DNA from: an uncultured Dorea sp.
GTDB lineage: Bacteria; Bacillota_A; Clostridia; Lachnospirales; Lachnospiraceae
Direction of reading: 5' to 3'
DNA length: 64,000 nt
NCBI GenBank assembly: GCA_910578865.1
Contig: CAJTRM010000001.1
Location: 186,248-250,247, forward strand
Shown: positions 52,159 to 61,867 of the stretch, piece after piece
Layout: each line of letters starts with the position of its first letter
Position numbering within the stretch: the first letter of the stretch is position 1
Made by a program: the position numbers and the translations under genes
The notes under the pieces: model-generated
Database searches by the model: none
The model's input: the letters and a program-made list of their open reading frames with translations, nothing else
Told to the model about the DNA's origin: nothing

Positions 52159-53985
52159 GTGTTTCAAAATTTAAAAGTGAGAAGTAAACTTCTCCTTGCA
52201 TTCGGTATCGTAATGGGCCTCTATATTATAGCTGTTATTGCAGCATCTATCGGGCTCAAAAGTGTGTCAGGAGGTTTGAAGGATTTTTACGGTGTTCCTT
52301 ATCCAATGGTAGAAAATGCCATGGAAGCCCAGATTTCCACCAAACAGGTTCGTATGAGCGTAACCCGCTCCTGTTTAGTTACTGACACAGCCAAACGTCA
52401 GGAACTTCAGGCTGATATAGACACATCTGCCGAAAAGCTTGCAACTGCTATAGAAAAGCTGAATGCATGCTATAACGGTGATGCAGCAAAATTATCAGCT
52501 GTAAACGATGCTTATGCTGCTGTAAGCGTACCAAGAAAAGAGGCTATGAAATATCTGGAAGCCAATGATCTTGAAAATGCTGTCCGCATAATTGAAGGTG
52601 ACTATGCTGAAGCCTGTGATAATCTGCAAACTGCACTGCAGGATGTTATTGATACTGCTCAGACAACGGCAACTGAGTATTATGATGAAGGCATGTTTAC
52701 AACTAAGATCTGCTACATTATCTTATATGTTCTTGCCGCTGTCAGTCTGGCATTAACAATCATTCTTGTATTTGCGATCACAAAAGGTCTGACCCGCCCG
52801 ATCACTGAGATCGAAGCTGCGGTTAAGAGCATGGCAAAAGGAGATATGTCTTCCGAGGTTACATACAAATCCAACGATGAACTTGGAATACTTGCTGAAA
52901 ATCTCCGTTTCGTATTAAACACACTGTCTTCTTACATCGGACATATCTGTGCGCGTATGAATTCTCTGGCCACCGGCGACTTAACAATCGAGATGGATAT
53001 GGATTACCTCGGAGAATTTGAAGCAATCAAAGAATCCGGCAATAAGATTATCGGTGCTTTGAATGATACACTGGGCCAGCTCCATACTGCTTCCGATCAG
53101 GTTGCAAGCGGTTCCGACCAGGTATCTTCCGGTGCCCAGGCACTCAGCCAGGGCGCAACAGAGCAGGCAAGCTCTGTTCAGGAATTAGCTGCTACCATTA
53201 ACGAGCTTTCCGACCAGGTAACACAGACTGCAAAGAATGCCCGCAGTATTAACGGTCTTATCGAAGAAGCGTCAGCAGAGGTAGGCAACAGCAACGAAAA
53301 GATGGAAGCTATGATGGACGCCATGGAAAAGATTAACGAAAGCTCCAGTGAAATCGAAAAAATCATTAAGACCATTGACGATATCGCATTCCAGACCAAT
53401 ATCCTTGCACTGAATGCCGCCGTTGAGGCTGCGCGTGCCGGTGAGGCAGGAAAAGGCTTCGCAGTCGTTGCCGATGAAGTAAGGAACCTCGCATCCAAGA
53501 GTGCCGAGGCTGCCAAGAATACTACTACGCTGATCGACAATTCTCTGTCAGCCGTTTCTGAAGGTAATCAGATTGCAGAAGATACCAGAAACTCATTATT
53601 ACGGGTTGTAGACAAGGCCCAGCTTATCGCAGAAAATATGGTTAAGATCACAGAAGCTGCGGATATGCAGGCCGAGGGAATCCAACAGGTTACTCTTGGT
53701 ATTGACCAGATCTCTTCCGTTGTACAGACAAACTCAGCAACTGCTGAGCAGAGCGCAGCGGCAAGTCAGGAGCTCTTTAGCCAGTCAAGCCTGCTCAAGG
53801 GTCTCGTTGGACGTTTCAGGCTCAGCGAAATGGCCGGTATGGTTTCTTCCTACGAAGCACCGCCATCATCTGCCAGCGACAGCAGTTATCATGGAACATC
53901 ATCTAATTCTGTATCAGCTTATGATGAATATGATGGCTATGATGACAATTATGTATCATTTAGTGATAATAATGACAAGTATTAA
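52159..53985 (+). CDS. Methyl-accepting chemotaxis protein
   Basis: This 608-residue chemoreceptor starts at GTG with GGGAGGGAG upstream. It has a membrane helix at about 10-32, a four-helix-bundle type sensor domain, a second helix at about 185-210, HAMP, and a cytoplasmic signalling domain with the hairpin IAFQTNILALNAAVEAARAG. There is no C-terminal CheR/CheB pentapeptide; the tail is acidic and Tyr-rich (DEYDGYDDNYVSF). The ligand is unknown. It is transcribed away from the fla/che operon. Confidence 0.95.
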   Translation: MFQNLKVRSKLLLAFGIVMGLYIIAVIAASIGLKSVSGGLKDFYGVPYPMVENAMEAQISTKQVRMSVTRSCLVTDTAKRQELQADIDTSAEKLATAIEKLNACYNGDAAKLSAVNDAYAAVSVPRKEAMKYLEANDLENAVRIIEGDYAEACDNLQTALQDVIDTAQTTATEYYDEGMFTTKICYIILYVLAAVSLALTIILVFAITKGLTRPITEIEAAVKSMAKGDMSSEVTYKSNDELGILAENLRFVLNTLSSYIGHICARMNSLATGDLTIEMDMDYLGEFEAIKESGNKIIGALNDTLGQLHTASDQVASGSDQVSSGAQALSQGATEQASSVQELAATINELSDQVTQTAKNARSINGLIEEASAEVGNSNEKMEAMMDAMEKINESSSEIEKIIKTIDDIAFQTNILALNAAVEAARAGEAGKGFAVVADEVRNLASKSAEAAKNTTTLIDNSLSAVSEGNQIAEDTRNSLLRVVDKAQLIAENMVKITEAADMQAEGIQQVTLGIDQISSVVQTNSATAEQSAAASQELFSQSSLLKGLVGRFRLSEMAGMVSSYEAPPSSASDSSYHGTSSNSVSAYDEYDGYDDNYVSFSDNNDKY

Positions 53986-53991
53986 AACAAG

Positions 53992-54030
53992 AATACCGCC
54001 TGATGGGTTACGTACTCATCAGGCGGTATT
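53992..54030. terminator. Bidirectional terminator between the chemoreceptor and rfbG
   Basis: A 14-bp stem (53992-54005 with 54017-54030) is followed by TTG TTCT on the plus side and TTGTTTT on the minus side. It ends both convergent transcripts. Confidence 0.9.
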
Positions 54031-54043
54031 TTGTTCTGTCTGA

Positions 54044-55129
54044 TTATTTTTTACAATATGCCTCGATCTGGTCTATACACATCCCGTAGACATCCTCCGT
54101 CCGGTATCCTTTGTACCAGCGGGCTGTCATTTCAATACTTTCTGAAACATCAAGCTTCGGCTTCCATCCCAGTTCTTCTTTCGCCTGATCAATGTTGAGG
54201 GTAAGCAGACTGGTCTCATGCGGCTGCCCCGGACGCGAAATGTCAAGGATCTCTCCCTCGCCGTAGACCGAAATCATCTGCCGGGCCACCTGACGGACTG
54301 TAGAAACACTTTCAGGCTCCGGGCCAAAATTCCACCCCTTAGAGTATTTTTCCGGCGCTTCATACAGAGATTCCGCCAACAACATATATCCGCATAAAGG
54401 CTCCAAAACAAACTGCCACGGCCTGACCGCCTCCGGATTACGCAATCGTACAGGCTCTCCCGCCTCTAGGGCACGGACGCAATCCGGAATGATCCTGTCT
54501 TTCGCCCAATCGCCGCCGCCGATCACATTGCCGGCCCTGACGCTTGCAATCGCTTTTCCATGCTCCCGGAACCGGTCCGGACTCATAAAAGAATCCCGGT
54601 AGGAGGCGATTATTATCTCATCGCAGGCTTTGCTGGCACTGTAGGGATCATATCCTCCAAACTCATCTGTCTCCTTGTAGCCCGATGCCTTCTCTTTATT
54701 TTTATAACACTTATCCGTAGTGATCATGATGCCTGCCCGGACTGACGGACAACAACGTATACACTCCAGTACATGGACCGTTCCCATAATGTTTGTTTCA
54801 CAGGTTATTACCGGTTCCTCATAGGAGTGTCTTACAAGCGGCTGCGCAGCCATATGAAAGACAATCTCAGGCCTCCGGTCTGAAAATACCCCTTTAAGCT
54901 TCTCGTGATCCCGCACATCTCCCCGGATATCTACAATCTTATCTTTGATTTTGCTCAGCACAAAATTATCCCTGTCGCTCAGCGGGTCAAGCCCATATCC
55001 GATTACCTTCGCGCCAAGATAGTTAAGCCACACGGAAAGCCAGGAACCTTTAAAACCTGTATGCCCTGTAATTAAAACAGTTTTATTTTTCCAGAATGCC
55101 CTATCTATCATTCTTCCCATGTTTTCCAC
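54044..55129 (-). CDS. rfbG: CDP-glucose 4,6-dehydratase RfbG
   Basis: This 361-residue short-chain dehydrogenase has the N-terminal NAD-binding loop (TGHTGFKGSWLS), ITTDKCYKNKE and the catalytic YSASK motif. It converts CDP-glucose to CDP-4-keto-6-deoxyglucose. The start is probably GTG at 55129, with GGAGGGG at good spacing; the conserved region begins at MIDRAFW a few residues on. It overlaps the end of rfbF. It is the last gene of the sugar cluster. Confidence 0.93.
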   Translation of the reverse strand: MENMGRMIDRAFWKNKTVLITGHTGFKGSWLSVWLNYLGAKVIGYGLDPLSDRDNFVLSKIKDKIVDIRGDVRDHEKLKGVFSDRRPEIVFHMAAQPLVRHSYEEPVITCETNIMGTVHVLECIRCCPSVRAGIMITTDKCYKNKEKASGYKETDEFGGYDPYSASKACDEIIIASYRDSFMSPDRFREHGKAIASVRAGNVIGGGDWAKDRIIPDCVRALEAGEPVRLRNPEAVRPWQFVLEPLCGYMLLAESLYEAPEKYSKGWNFGPEPESVSTVRQVARQMISVYGEGEILDISRPGQPHETSLLTLNIDQAKEELGWKPKLDVSESIEMTARWYKGYRTEDVYGMCIDQIEAYCKK

Positions 55130-55884
55130 GGCGGTACCCCTCCTTTCCACAACCCTTCCAGATAATCCCGGTCTCTCACCGTATCCATAGGAGACCAGAA
55201 CCCCTCGTGCTTAAATGCTCTCATCTGTCCGTCGCCCGCCAGTTTTTCGTAGGGTGACCTCTCCAGCATGTCCGTCCCGTCTCCAAGATAATCAAAAATC
55301 TCAGGGGTAAACACTGCAAACCCTGCATTTACCCAGCTCTCATCACTTTTATCTTTTTCCCTGAAAGAGGATATGCCATTATCTTTATTAATACAAAGCG
55401 CTCCAAATCGTCCCGCCGGCTTTGTCGCCGTAATCGTTGCAATCTTCCCGTGGCTGTGATGAAACTGAAGGAGGCTGTCTATATTTACGTCGGAGACTCC
55501 GTCTCCATAAGTCATCATAAATTCCTCTCCATCCACATACGAGCGGATTTTCTGAATCCTTCCGGCAGTCCCTGTCCCAAGACCGGTATTCACAAGAGTT
55601 ACTTTCCATGGCTCCCGGATCTGTCCCGGCACCTCCAGAGAATCCTCCTTCATATACTTGATAATATTATTTTGATACATATAATAATTTAAAAAATAAT
55701 CTTTAATGATATGCCCTTTATAGCCGCAGCAAATTATGAATTCGTGAAGCCCATATGCCGCATAACTTTTCATAATATGCCAGAGAATCGGTTTCCCCCC
55801 GATCTCCACCATCGGTTTCGGACGCAGGTGCGATTCTTCTGATATCCTCGTTCCATATCCCCCTGCTAAAATTACCACCTTCAT
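55108..55884 (-). CDS. rfbF: Glucose-1-phosphate cytidylyltransferase RfbF
   Basis: This 258-residue enzyme makes CDP-glucose from glucose 1-phosphate and CTP. The catalytic loop GGYGTR (8-13) with Lys23 in LRPKPMVEIG, the metal site YGDGVSD and the C-terminal GFWSPMDTVRD segment are all intact. It overlaps rfbG and directly follows rfbH, giving the first two steps of CDP-dideoxysugar synthesis. Confidence 0.95.
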   Translation of the reverse strand: MKVVILAGGYGTRISEESHLRPKPMVEIGGKPILWHIMKSYAAYGLHEFIICCGYKGHIIKDYFLNYYMYQNNIIKYMKEDSLEVPGQIREPWKVTLVNTGLGTGTAGRIQKIRSYVDGEEFMMTYGDGVSDVNIDSLLQFHHSHGKIATITATKPAGRFGALCINKDNGISSFREKDKSDESWVNAGFAVFTPEIFDYLGDGTDMLERSPYEKLAGDGQMRAFKHEGFWSPMDTVRDRDYLEGLWKGGVPPWKTWEE

Positions 55885-55887
55885 ACC

Positions 55888-57231
55888 TTAGCGCTCCTGT
55901 ATAAACTGACTGATTTTGTCTGTCATATATCTGATATGTTCTGCACCCATCCCGGGGTATACACCGACCCACAGGCTCTGCTCCATGATACAGTCTGTAT
56001 TCTCCAGCGCCCCTGCCACACGGTAGCCTCTGTTCTCCGCACGCATCTCATCAAAACAGGGATGTTTTATAATATTTCCCGCAAACAGATTTCTCGTCTG
56101 AATATTAGCCTCTTCCAGAAAAAGAGCCAGCTGATCCCTTGTAAATCCTGCATTTCTGCGTATTGTAATTAAGAATCCAAACCAGCTTGGGCGCGATTTT
56201 TCTTCTGCTTCCGGAAGTACAATGTAATCCTCCAGCGGCTTTAGTCCCTCTCTCAGCATCTTCCAGTTTCTTCTTCTGGCTTCTGTAAAGCTGTTCAGCT
56301 TCTCAAGCTGGGCACACCCCACTGCCGCCTGCAGATCTGTAGCTTTCAGGTTATATCCGAAATGAGAATAGACATATTTGTGGTCATACCCAAAAGGCAG
56401 TTCTCCGTATTGTCCGTCAAAGCGATGCTTACATCTTCCATCCTGCCCCGACTTACAGAAGCAGTCTCTTCCCCAGTCTCTCAGGGAATTGACGATCTTA
56501 TGAAGAAGCGGATCCTGCGTATATACGGCCCCGCCTTCTCCCATAGTCATATGGTGGGGCGGATAGAAACTGGATGTCCCCAAATGTCCGATAGTCCCTG
56601 TTTTCTTCCACTCTCCATGGTACTTGTATTCTGATCCGAGTGCATCACAATTGTCCTCTATCAGCCATAATTTATGAATATCGCAGAATGCTCTTACTGC
56701 CTCAAGATCAAAGGGATTCCCCAGCGTATGTGCCACAAATACCGCCCGGGTTTTATCTGACAGAGCCTTTTCAAGCATCCCTGTATCTATATTATACTGG
56801 GGGATCGTTACATCAACAAAGACAGGAATCGCCCCGTATTGTATGATCGGGGCAACTGTCGTAGGAAACCCTGCCGCCACTGTGATTACCTCGTCCCCCT
56901 TCTGTATTCTCTTTTCACCCAGCAACGGTGATGTGAGCGCCATAAAGGCCAGCAGATTTGCCGAAGATCCCGAATTAACCAGAGAGCAGTATTTCACTCC
57001 CAGATATTCCGCAAAACCTTTTTCAAAGTTCTCCGCATATCTTCCGGCAGTCAGCCAGAACTCCAGAGACGCGTCTACCAGATTACAGAGCTCTGCTTCG
57101 CTGAACACCCTGCCTGCATAATTGACCCGGTCGCCATAGCTGTAAGTGTCTTTCTCTCCAAATTGCTCCTGGTAATATTTTTTTGTCAATTCCAGAATCT
57201 TGTCTTTTATTTCCTGTGCCTGATTTTGCAT
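55888..57231 (-). CDS. rfbH: CDP-4-keto-6-deoxyglucose 3-dehydratase RfbH (E1)
   Basis: This 447-residue enzyme is of the aminotransferase fold, but the PLP Lys is replaced by His (FYPPHHMTMGEGG, His226/227), so it is a dehydratase using PMP. An iron-sulphur motif is present: Cys257-x-Cys259-x7-Cys267, with a further Cys195. In the Yersinia enzyme the first Cys is 57 residues upstream; here it is 61. It removes the 3-hydroxyl from CDP-4-keto-6-deoxyglucose. The partner reductase is not seen in the window. Confidence 0.93.
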   Translation of the reverse strand: MQNQAQEIKDKILELTKKYYQEQFGEKDTYSYGDRVNYAGRVFSEAELCNLVDASLEFWLTAGRYAENFEKGFAEYLGVKYCSLVNSGSSANLLAFMALTSPLLGEKRIQKGDEVITVAAGFPTTVAPIIQYGAIPVFVDVTIPQYNIDTGMLEKALSDKTRAVFVAHTLGNPFDLEAVRAFCDIHKLWLIEDNCDALGSEYKYHGEWKKTGTIGHLGTSSFYPPHHMTMGEGGAVYTQDPLLHKIVNSLRDWGRDCFCKSGQDGRCKHRFDGQYGELPFGYDHKYVYSHFGYNLKATDLQAAVGCAQLEKLNSFTEARRRNWKMLREGLKPLEDYIVLPEAEEKSRPSWFGFLITIRRNAGFTRDQLALFLEEANIQTRNLFAGNIIKHPCFDEMRAENRGYRVAGALENTDCIMEQSLWVGVYPGMGAEHIRYMTDKISQFIQER

Positions 57232-57236
57232 ATCTT

Positions 57237-58028
57237 TTACTCCAATGTTTCATCTTTCCACAGCCTCCATGGTGGATTGCCGCTTTTCCACAATTGTTCC
57301 AACTCATACTGATCCCGCTTTGTCTCAACCGCGGACCAGAACCCTGCATGTTTATAAACCTGTATCTGAGAGTCTTTTGCCAGTCTGGGGAAAGAAGAGT
57401 TTTCCCAAAAGTCATCCTTTTCCCCCAGATAATGAAATATTTCTTCCGAGAAAACCATATTGCAGGCATTTACCCAAGGCTGAGGCTGACTCCCCCCCTG
57501 ACGATTGTCATAAGAAAATCCTCCTTCATCATTCAGAGGCAATACTGCGTTGCGGCCGGCCGGTCTGGCTGCCGCCACCGTAGCAGCAACGCCGCTCTGT
57601 CTGTGTTTTGACACCATGTCCGACACATCTATATCAGAAATACAATCTCCATATGCAACAATAAAATCCTCACTGCCTACATATTTTCTGGCCTTACGGA
57701 CTCTCTGCACTATGCTGGTATCTCTTCCGGTGTCCAATACGGTAACCTTCCAGTTCTCTGTGCGTTTTTTATGGATCATTACCTGGTTGGTTTCAAGATC
57801 GATGGTCACGTCTGACTGATAAATATAGTAATCCGTGAAATATCGCTTGATCATATCCCCTTTATACCCTGCACATATAATAAAATCATCATATCCATAA
57901 TGAGAATATAGTTTCATAATATGCCATAAAAGAGGCCTCTCACCAATTTCTACCATCGGTTTGGGCAGACTCTCATTGTGATCCGCAAGCGTACTTGGCA
58001 GACCTCCTGCCAGAATTAATACTTTCAT
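57237..58028 (-). CDS. Degenerate paralogue of glucose-1-phosphate cytidylyltransferase
   Basis: This 263-residue protein is homologous to RfbF along its length (PKPMVEIG; AGYKGDMIKRYF; GFWSAVETKRDQYELEQLW), but the catalytic loop GGYGTR has become GGLPST and the metal motif YGDGVSD has become YGDCISD. Loss of the loop Arg makes normal cytidylyltransferase activity unlikely. It could be a regulatory or binding subunit, or use another substrate. The ATG at 58028 is chosen (AGGAG 4-5 bases before). It overlaps no essential part of the upstream gene. Confidence 0.8.
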   Translation of the reverse strand: MKVLILAGGLPSTLADHNESLPKPMVEIGERPLLWHIMKLYSHYGYDDFIICAGYKGDMIKRYFTDYYIYQSDVTIDLETNQVMIHKKRTENWKVTVLDTGRDTSIVQRVRKARKYVGSEDFIVAYGDCISDIDVSDMVSKHRQSGVAATVAAARPAGRNAVLPLNDEGGFSYDNRQGGSQPQPWVNACNMVFSEEIFHYLGEKDDFWENSSFPRLAKDSQIQVYKHAGFWSAVETKRDQYELEQLWKSGNPPWRLWKDETLE

Positions 58029-58035
58029 CTTTCTC

Positions 58036-59712
58036 CTACTCACCCTTCTTCCAATACAGATATTTCCGGTCGGTATATATGCTGTTTGCTTCTCTTACCC
58101 CCGCGAAGCTCTCTTCGATTCGGCTGCGTAATTCCCCCTCGGTAATCATCACCACCATATAACCTTCCGGCTTCAATCTATCAAACAATTCCCGAAGTAC
58201 CTTCAGATCTTCCAGGCTCTCCAGCCCCTGCTCAATAACAATGTAATCAAATGCCGTCACATCAGCTTCCCACTTTATGCCGCCGCAAAATAATTCAGCC
58301 TTATCAGACACTGATTTTACCGCCTCAAGAACATTTTCATCCTGAGTATAATTATATATAAAAACATCCGTATTATGGTGCTTCTCCTTGTACGTCTCCT
58401 TAATCTTGAGAGGCGTACTTCCAAGCCCGCAATTCACGCCCAGCACATGAACTGTCCCTTTTTTATCGCATGGAAGCACATCAAACAGTTCCGGTGCATA
58501 GCAAAAGCCTGTCCCCCACGGATCAACCCCGAAGATTTCCCTGAAATCCAGGCGCCCTTGCGTGTAAACCTTGTTGTCTTCCTCCCGGCTCCATCCGTCC
58601 TTGATCGTAACAGAGCCAAAATGATGGCAAAATGCGTCCTTTGCCAACAACAGTTTATATCCGTTTTTCCGATAGAGAAACGATGTCCTGTCATCCGGAA
58701 AGGCATAAAGATTTCTCGAAAAAATATATCCGTTATCCGGTATTTTTGTATATAATCCATTTCTCCTTATATCTATTGGATTAACCAGACGGACCCTCTC
58801 CTCCCAGCGATAGGGATCAGATACGTTATTTTCCTCTGCCTTTTCAAAAAATTCTTCCAGACTTGAATATTCCATAGACGGCAGCATCTGACAATTGCTT
58901 ATATTGCTGGTGCTCGGGACCACCCATGCGATAGATTCGTCTGATGTGATACATTTATACAGATTTTCAATTGCTCCGGGGGGGACAATAACGTCATTGC
59001 TGACTGACAGGAAATATTTTCCTTCCATAATCCTCCTCAGCGCCTCCATCCCACCGCCGTTTACCTCAATATCCATCTGTTTATGAGGTCCGACCTGCTC
59101 AAAAAACTCCTTCGTACCGTCCGTCGATCCATGGTTAATAAGGATTAATTCATAAGTAATCTCTTCCGGCAGCTGCTGCAGATCCTTTAACAGATTCTCC
59201 AGGCACATCTTCGTGTATTCAATCTTATTATACGCTATCACTACAACCGACAATTCATACTTGTACTCTCCGGTCTTTTCTGCCTCCTCAGTATAATAGT
59301 TGCGGAAATACCGAAAAACATCTTGCTTATAATATTGCTCCAATTTTTCTTTGTCCGGATATACACAACTCCAGAAATAAAAGTTGCCCCGCATCTCCTC
59401 AATCAGAGGAATCAACTCATACTCTATTTTCTGCAAAGCGATTGCCGGGTCCTTTTCCTGAAAATAGGACACTCTGACCAGAGAGGCCCTAACGGACGCA
59501 ATTGCTGCCGGAAGAATCAAACCATTCTCTTCTTCTTTCAGATCATCTGCAACAGCCTGTATCCCGACGATCATATTATACATATCATCAGACAGCTGTG
59601 TGTATAAGTCAGAATCACCCTCACATATGCAACTGTAAATCTGTTCCGCTGCTGCCAAAAGGGTCTCCATCATCTCTAATAATTGTCCCGCAAATTCCTG
59701 GTTTTTAATCAT
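58036..59712 (-). CDS. Glycosyltransferase with helical N-terminal and methyltransferase-like C-terminal parts
   Basis: This 558-residue protein has three parts: a helical N-terminal part (1-150), a family-2 glycosyltransferase (about 153-400; LSVVVIAYNK, INHGSTDGT, SVSNDVIVPPG), and a C-terminal part (about 420-555) resembling a methyltransferase Rossmann fold (VHVLGVNCGLGS; FDYIVIEQGLESLED). It may transfer and modify a sugar on flagellin or another surface polymer. The C-terminal assignment is weak. Confidence 0.75.
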   Translation of the reverse strand: MIKNQEFAGQLLEMMETLLAAAEQIYSCICEGDSDLYTQLSDDMYNMIVGIQAVADDLKEEENGLILPAAIASVRASLVRVSYFQEKDPAIALQKIEYELIPLIEEMRGNFYFWSCVYPDKEKLEQYYKQDVFRYFRNYYTEEAEKTGEYKYELSVVVIAYNKIEYTKMCLENLLKDLQQLPEEITYELILINHGSTDGTKEFFEQVGPHKQMDIEVNGGGMEALRRIMEGKYFLSVSNDVIVPPGAIENLYKCITSDESIAWVVPSTSNISNCQMLPSMEYSSLEEFFEKAEENNVSDPYRWEERVRLVNPIDIRRNGLYTKIPDNGYIFSRNLYAFPDDRTSFLYRKNGYKLLLAKDAFCHHFGSVTIKDGWSREEDNKVYTQGRLDFREIFGVDPWGTGFCYAPELFDVLPCDKKGTVHVLGVNCGLGSTPLKIKETYKEKHHNTDVFIYNYTQDENVLEAVKSVSDKAELFCGGIKWEADVTAFDYIVIEQGLESLEDLKVLRELFDRLKPEGYMVVMITEGELRSRIEESFAGVREANSIYTDRKYLYWKKGE

Positions 59713-59749
59713 TTCTCACCCGTTCTCTCTTTCCTGCCTCTTTTTATTT

Positions 59750-61777
59750 TTATGCATTCTGCAGCATTATCTGCTTCATCTTCAAAACTTCCATATCATT
59801 CGGAAGCAAAGACAGAAGCTGTGCTATCACTGGTTCTGCCTGGCAGTACTCCTGCCTTTCGATCATCCCGCGCAGAGCCTGCTTGATCTGTACACTTAAA
59901 GCTTCAAATTCCTCTCCTTTTTTGCGTGAAGCCTCCTCTGACTTTTCAATCACATGGTCAAGCAGACGTTTGATGACCACTGACAATCCCGGATGGATAT
60001 CCAACGCCTTCCTGAGCCCTTTTACAGCGTCTCCCCAGTTCTCATTTTCTATCTTCTCAAATGTATCCTGTATCGCTATGCCAAACTGACAGATTGCCGG
60101 CAGGCGAAAGACGTTATCCCCTTCAAAATTTTCTTCCCTGTACAAACTTCTGTAATAATCTGACAGTATCCGGCAGAAGGTTCCAAGAGTTAACACCAGT
60201 CGTTCCCCCAGATGAACCTGTTCAAGCATCAGCCTTACATAAAGCTGCTGCTCGAGGCAGGAAAAATGAAACGGGAATCCCCGGAACGCCTCGCGGTAAT
60301 TCTCCAAATATTCCTCATATCTATCAAGCTCTATATCTCTTACAATTGCAGCTGCGTAGGAATTCCATTTTTCCAGGCTGATCTGCTTTAAGATCACGGT
60401 AATATCGAAACCATTCCGGACTCCCATCTCCATCATTCCGCGCCAGATAAATTCACCGCTTTTTTCACAGCATCGGGCGAAATATTCCTCAGCCCGTCCT
60501 AAATCTCCTTCTTTTTCCGCATATAATGCTTTCTGAAAGTCAATATACGGGTCTTCGCTCTCAAGCCGGGAAAAGCACTCAAGAATCTCCCTGCTTTGCT
60601 CCGGATAGTTCTCCTTCCATTCCTCAATGGCTGCATAATGCCCGTCCTCCATCTCAGATTTCTGATTCCACGGAATCATTCCAAGAATCTCCCGGACACT
60701 TTTATAATCCTTTAACCGAACGCCGCAATACAGTCCATTAAGATAGGATGAATGCGCCTGCGCCCTGACCGAGGATTCCGTGACCCCCGCCATCGCCTGA
60801 TTTACCCATAATTCCCTGTGGGCATCCAGATATTGTTTCTGTTCATAAAACTTCCTGACGGCATCCAGGCACTCTTCATCCCGGTGCATTTTCCCGCATA
60901 GCTCTGCGATGCTTCCATACAGGCACATATGAACAAACTCACAGCCATGCTCACTTTTTAAAAGCTTCCTTGCCGTCTCCAGCGCGCGCTCCGGTTCACC
61001 CCGAAGCACAATGAATGACGGAAGCATTACCATGACCCAATATTCATAAAAAAATATCTCTTTTTTATTTTTCGCACATACCTCAATACACTTACTTGCA
61101 TACTTCTCCGCTTTCTCATAATCCTTTTCGTTCCGATATTCCTGTGCAAGCTGCATATAATTCTTCCCATTGAGAGGTTCTTTCTCGATCTCTTCCAGCA
61201 GCAGAGGGATATTCCTTTTGGCTCTTCCACCGCTTTTTATTCCTTTTTTTGATACATATCCGTAATGATGTGCAAAATCCTCCACATACTTCATGGGGAT
61301 TAAACTTCTCGAAGGAGAAAGGCATTCATGAATGGTTCCCCTAAAACAAATCTCAGAAGTTCTTTTTACCATCCTGAGCACATATACATCCGTATAGGCG
61401 CCACCACTCCACTCTGTATAATTTCTGACAATATAAGACGCAGCATTATATTTCCTGTACTCTCCACTTTGGAAAAACCGACAGATAGAATCCGTATTCT
61501 CAAACCATTCATCATCATCCAGAAACATGAACCATTCCCCTTTGGATGCGTTAAGCCCCACGTTCCTGGCCGCCGAAAAATCATCACACCATTCAAAAGG
61601 AATCACGTGATCCGTATATTGATGGACAGTCTCCAGAATCTTCTTATTTTTTCCCGTAAACACCACGATCAACTCACAGGGCAGTTCACAGAGCAGCTGT
61701 CTCAAAGAATCCAGACATCGTGTCAGACCTGCTTCCCGGTCTGATACCAGTATGGCAATACTTAATTGAACTTTCAT
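59750..61777 (-). CDS. Family-2 glycosyltransferase with TPR-like C-terminal region
   Basis: This 675-residue protein has an N-terminal glycosyltransferase domain (about 1-110; FSAARNVGLN, and FLDDDEW with the metal-binding Asp residues at 87-89) followed by about 480 residues of helical repeats resembling TPR units (EKDYEKAEKYASKCIE). It has no membrane segment. Directly downstream of flagellin, it is a good candidate for flagellin glycosylation in the cytoplasm. GGAGAGG precedes the ATG. It shares FSAARN and the architecture with the gene on the other side of flagellin. Confidence 0.85.
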   Translation of the reverse strand: MKVQLSIAILVSDREAGLTRCLDSLRQLLCELPCELIVVFTGKNKKILETVHQYTDHVIPFEWCDDFSAARNVGLNASKGEWFMFLDDDEWFENTDSICRFFQSGEYRKYNAASYIVRNYTEWSGGAYTDVYVLRMVKRTSEICFRGTIHECLSPSRSLIPMKYVEDFAHHYGYVSKKGIKSGGRAKRNIPLLLEEIEKEPLNGKNYMQLAQEYRNEKDYEKAEKYASKCIEVCAKNKKEIFFYEYWVMVMLPSFIVLRGEPERALETARKLLKSEHGCEFVHMCLYGSIAELCGKMHRDEECLDAVRKFYEQKQYLDAHRELWVNQAMAGVTESSVRAQAHSSYLNGLYCGVRLKDYKSVREILGMIPWNQKSEMEDGHYAAIEEWKENYPEQSREILECFSRLESEDPYIDFQKALYAEKEGDLGRAEEYFARCCEKSGEFIWRGMMEMGVRNGFDITVILKQISLEKWNSYAAAIVRDIELDRYEEYLENYREAFRGFPFHFSCLEQQLYVRLMLEQVHLGERLVLTLGTFCRILSDYYRSLYREENFEGDNVFRLPAICQFGIAIQDTFEKIENENWGDAVKGLRKALDIHPGLSVVIKRLLDHVIEKSEEASRKKGEEFEALSVQIKQALRGMIERQEYCQAEPVIAQLLSLLPNDMEVLKMKQIMLQNA

Positions 61778-61799
61778 ACGATAAACCTCTCCTTATACT

Positions 61800-61830
61800 A
61801 AGAAAAGCTTCTGTAACAGAAGCTTTTCTT
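61800..61830 (-). terminator. Terminator or attenuator after flagellin
   Basis: A perfect 14-bp stem (61800-61813 with 61817-61830) ends CTTTTCTT on the minus strand. It lies between flagellin and the glycosyltransferase, only 22 bp before the latter's ATG, so the glycosyltransferases may depend on readthrough. Confidence 0.75.
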
Positions 61831-61867
61831 AAACTCTTAAATTAAATTCTGAGAATTACTGTATTAA

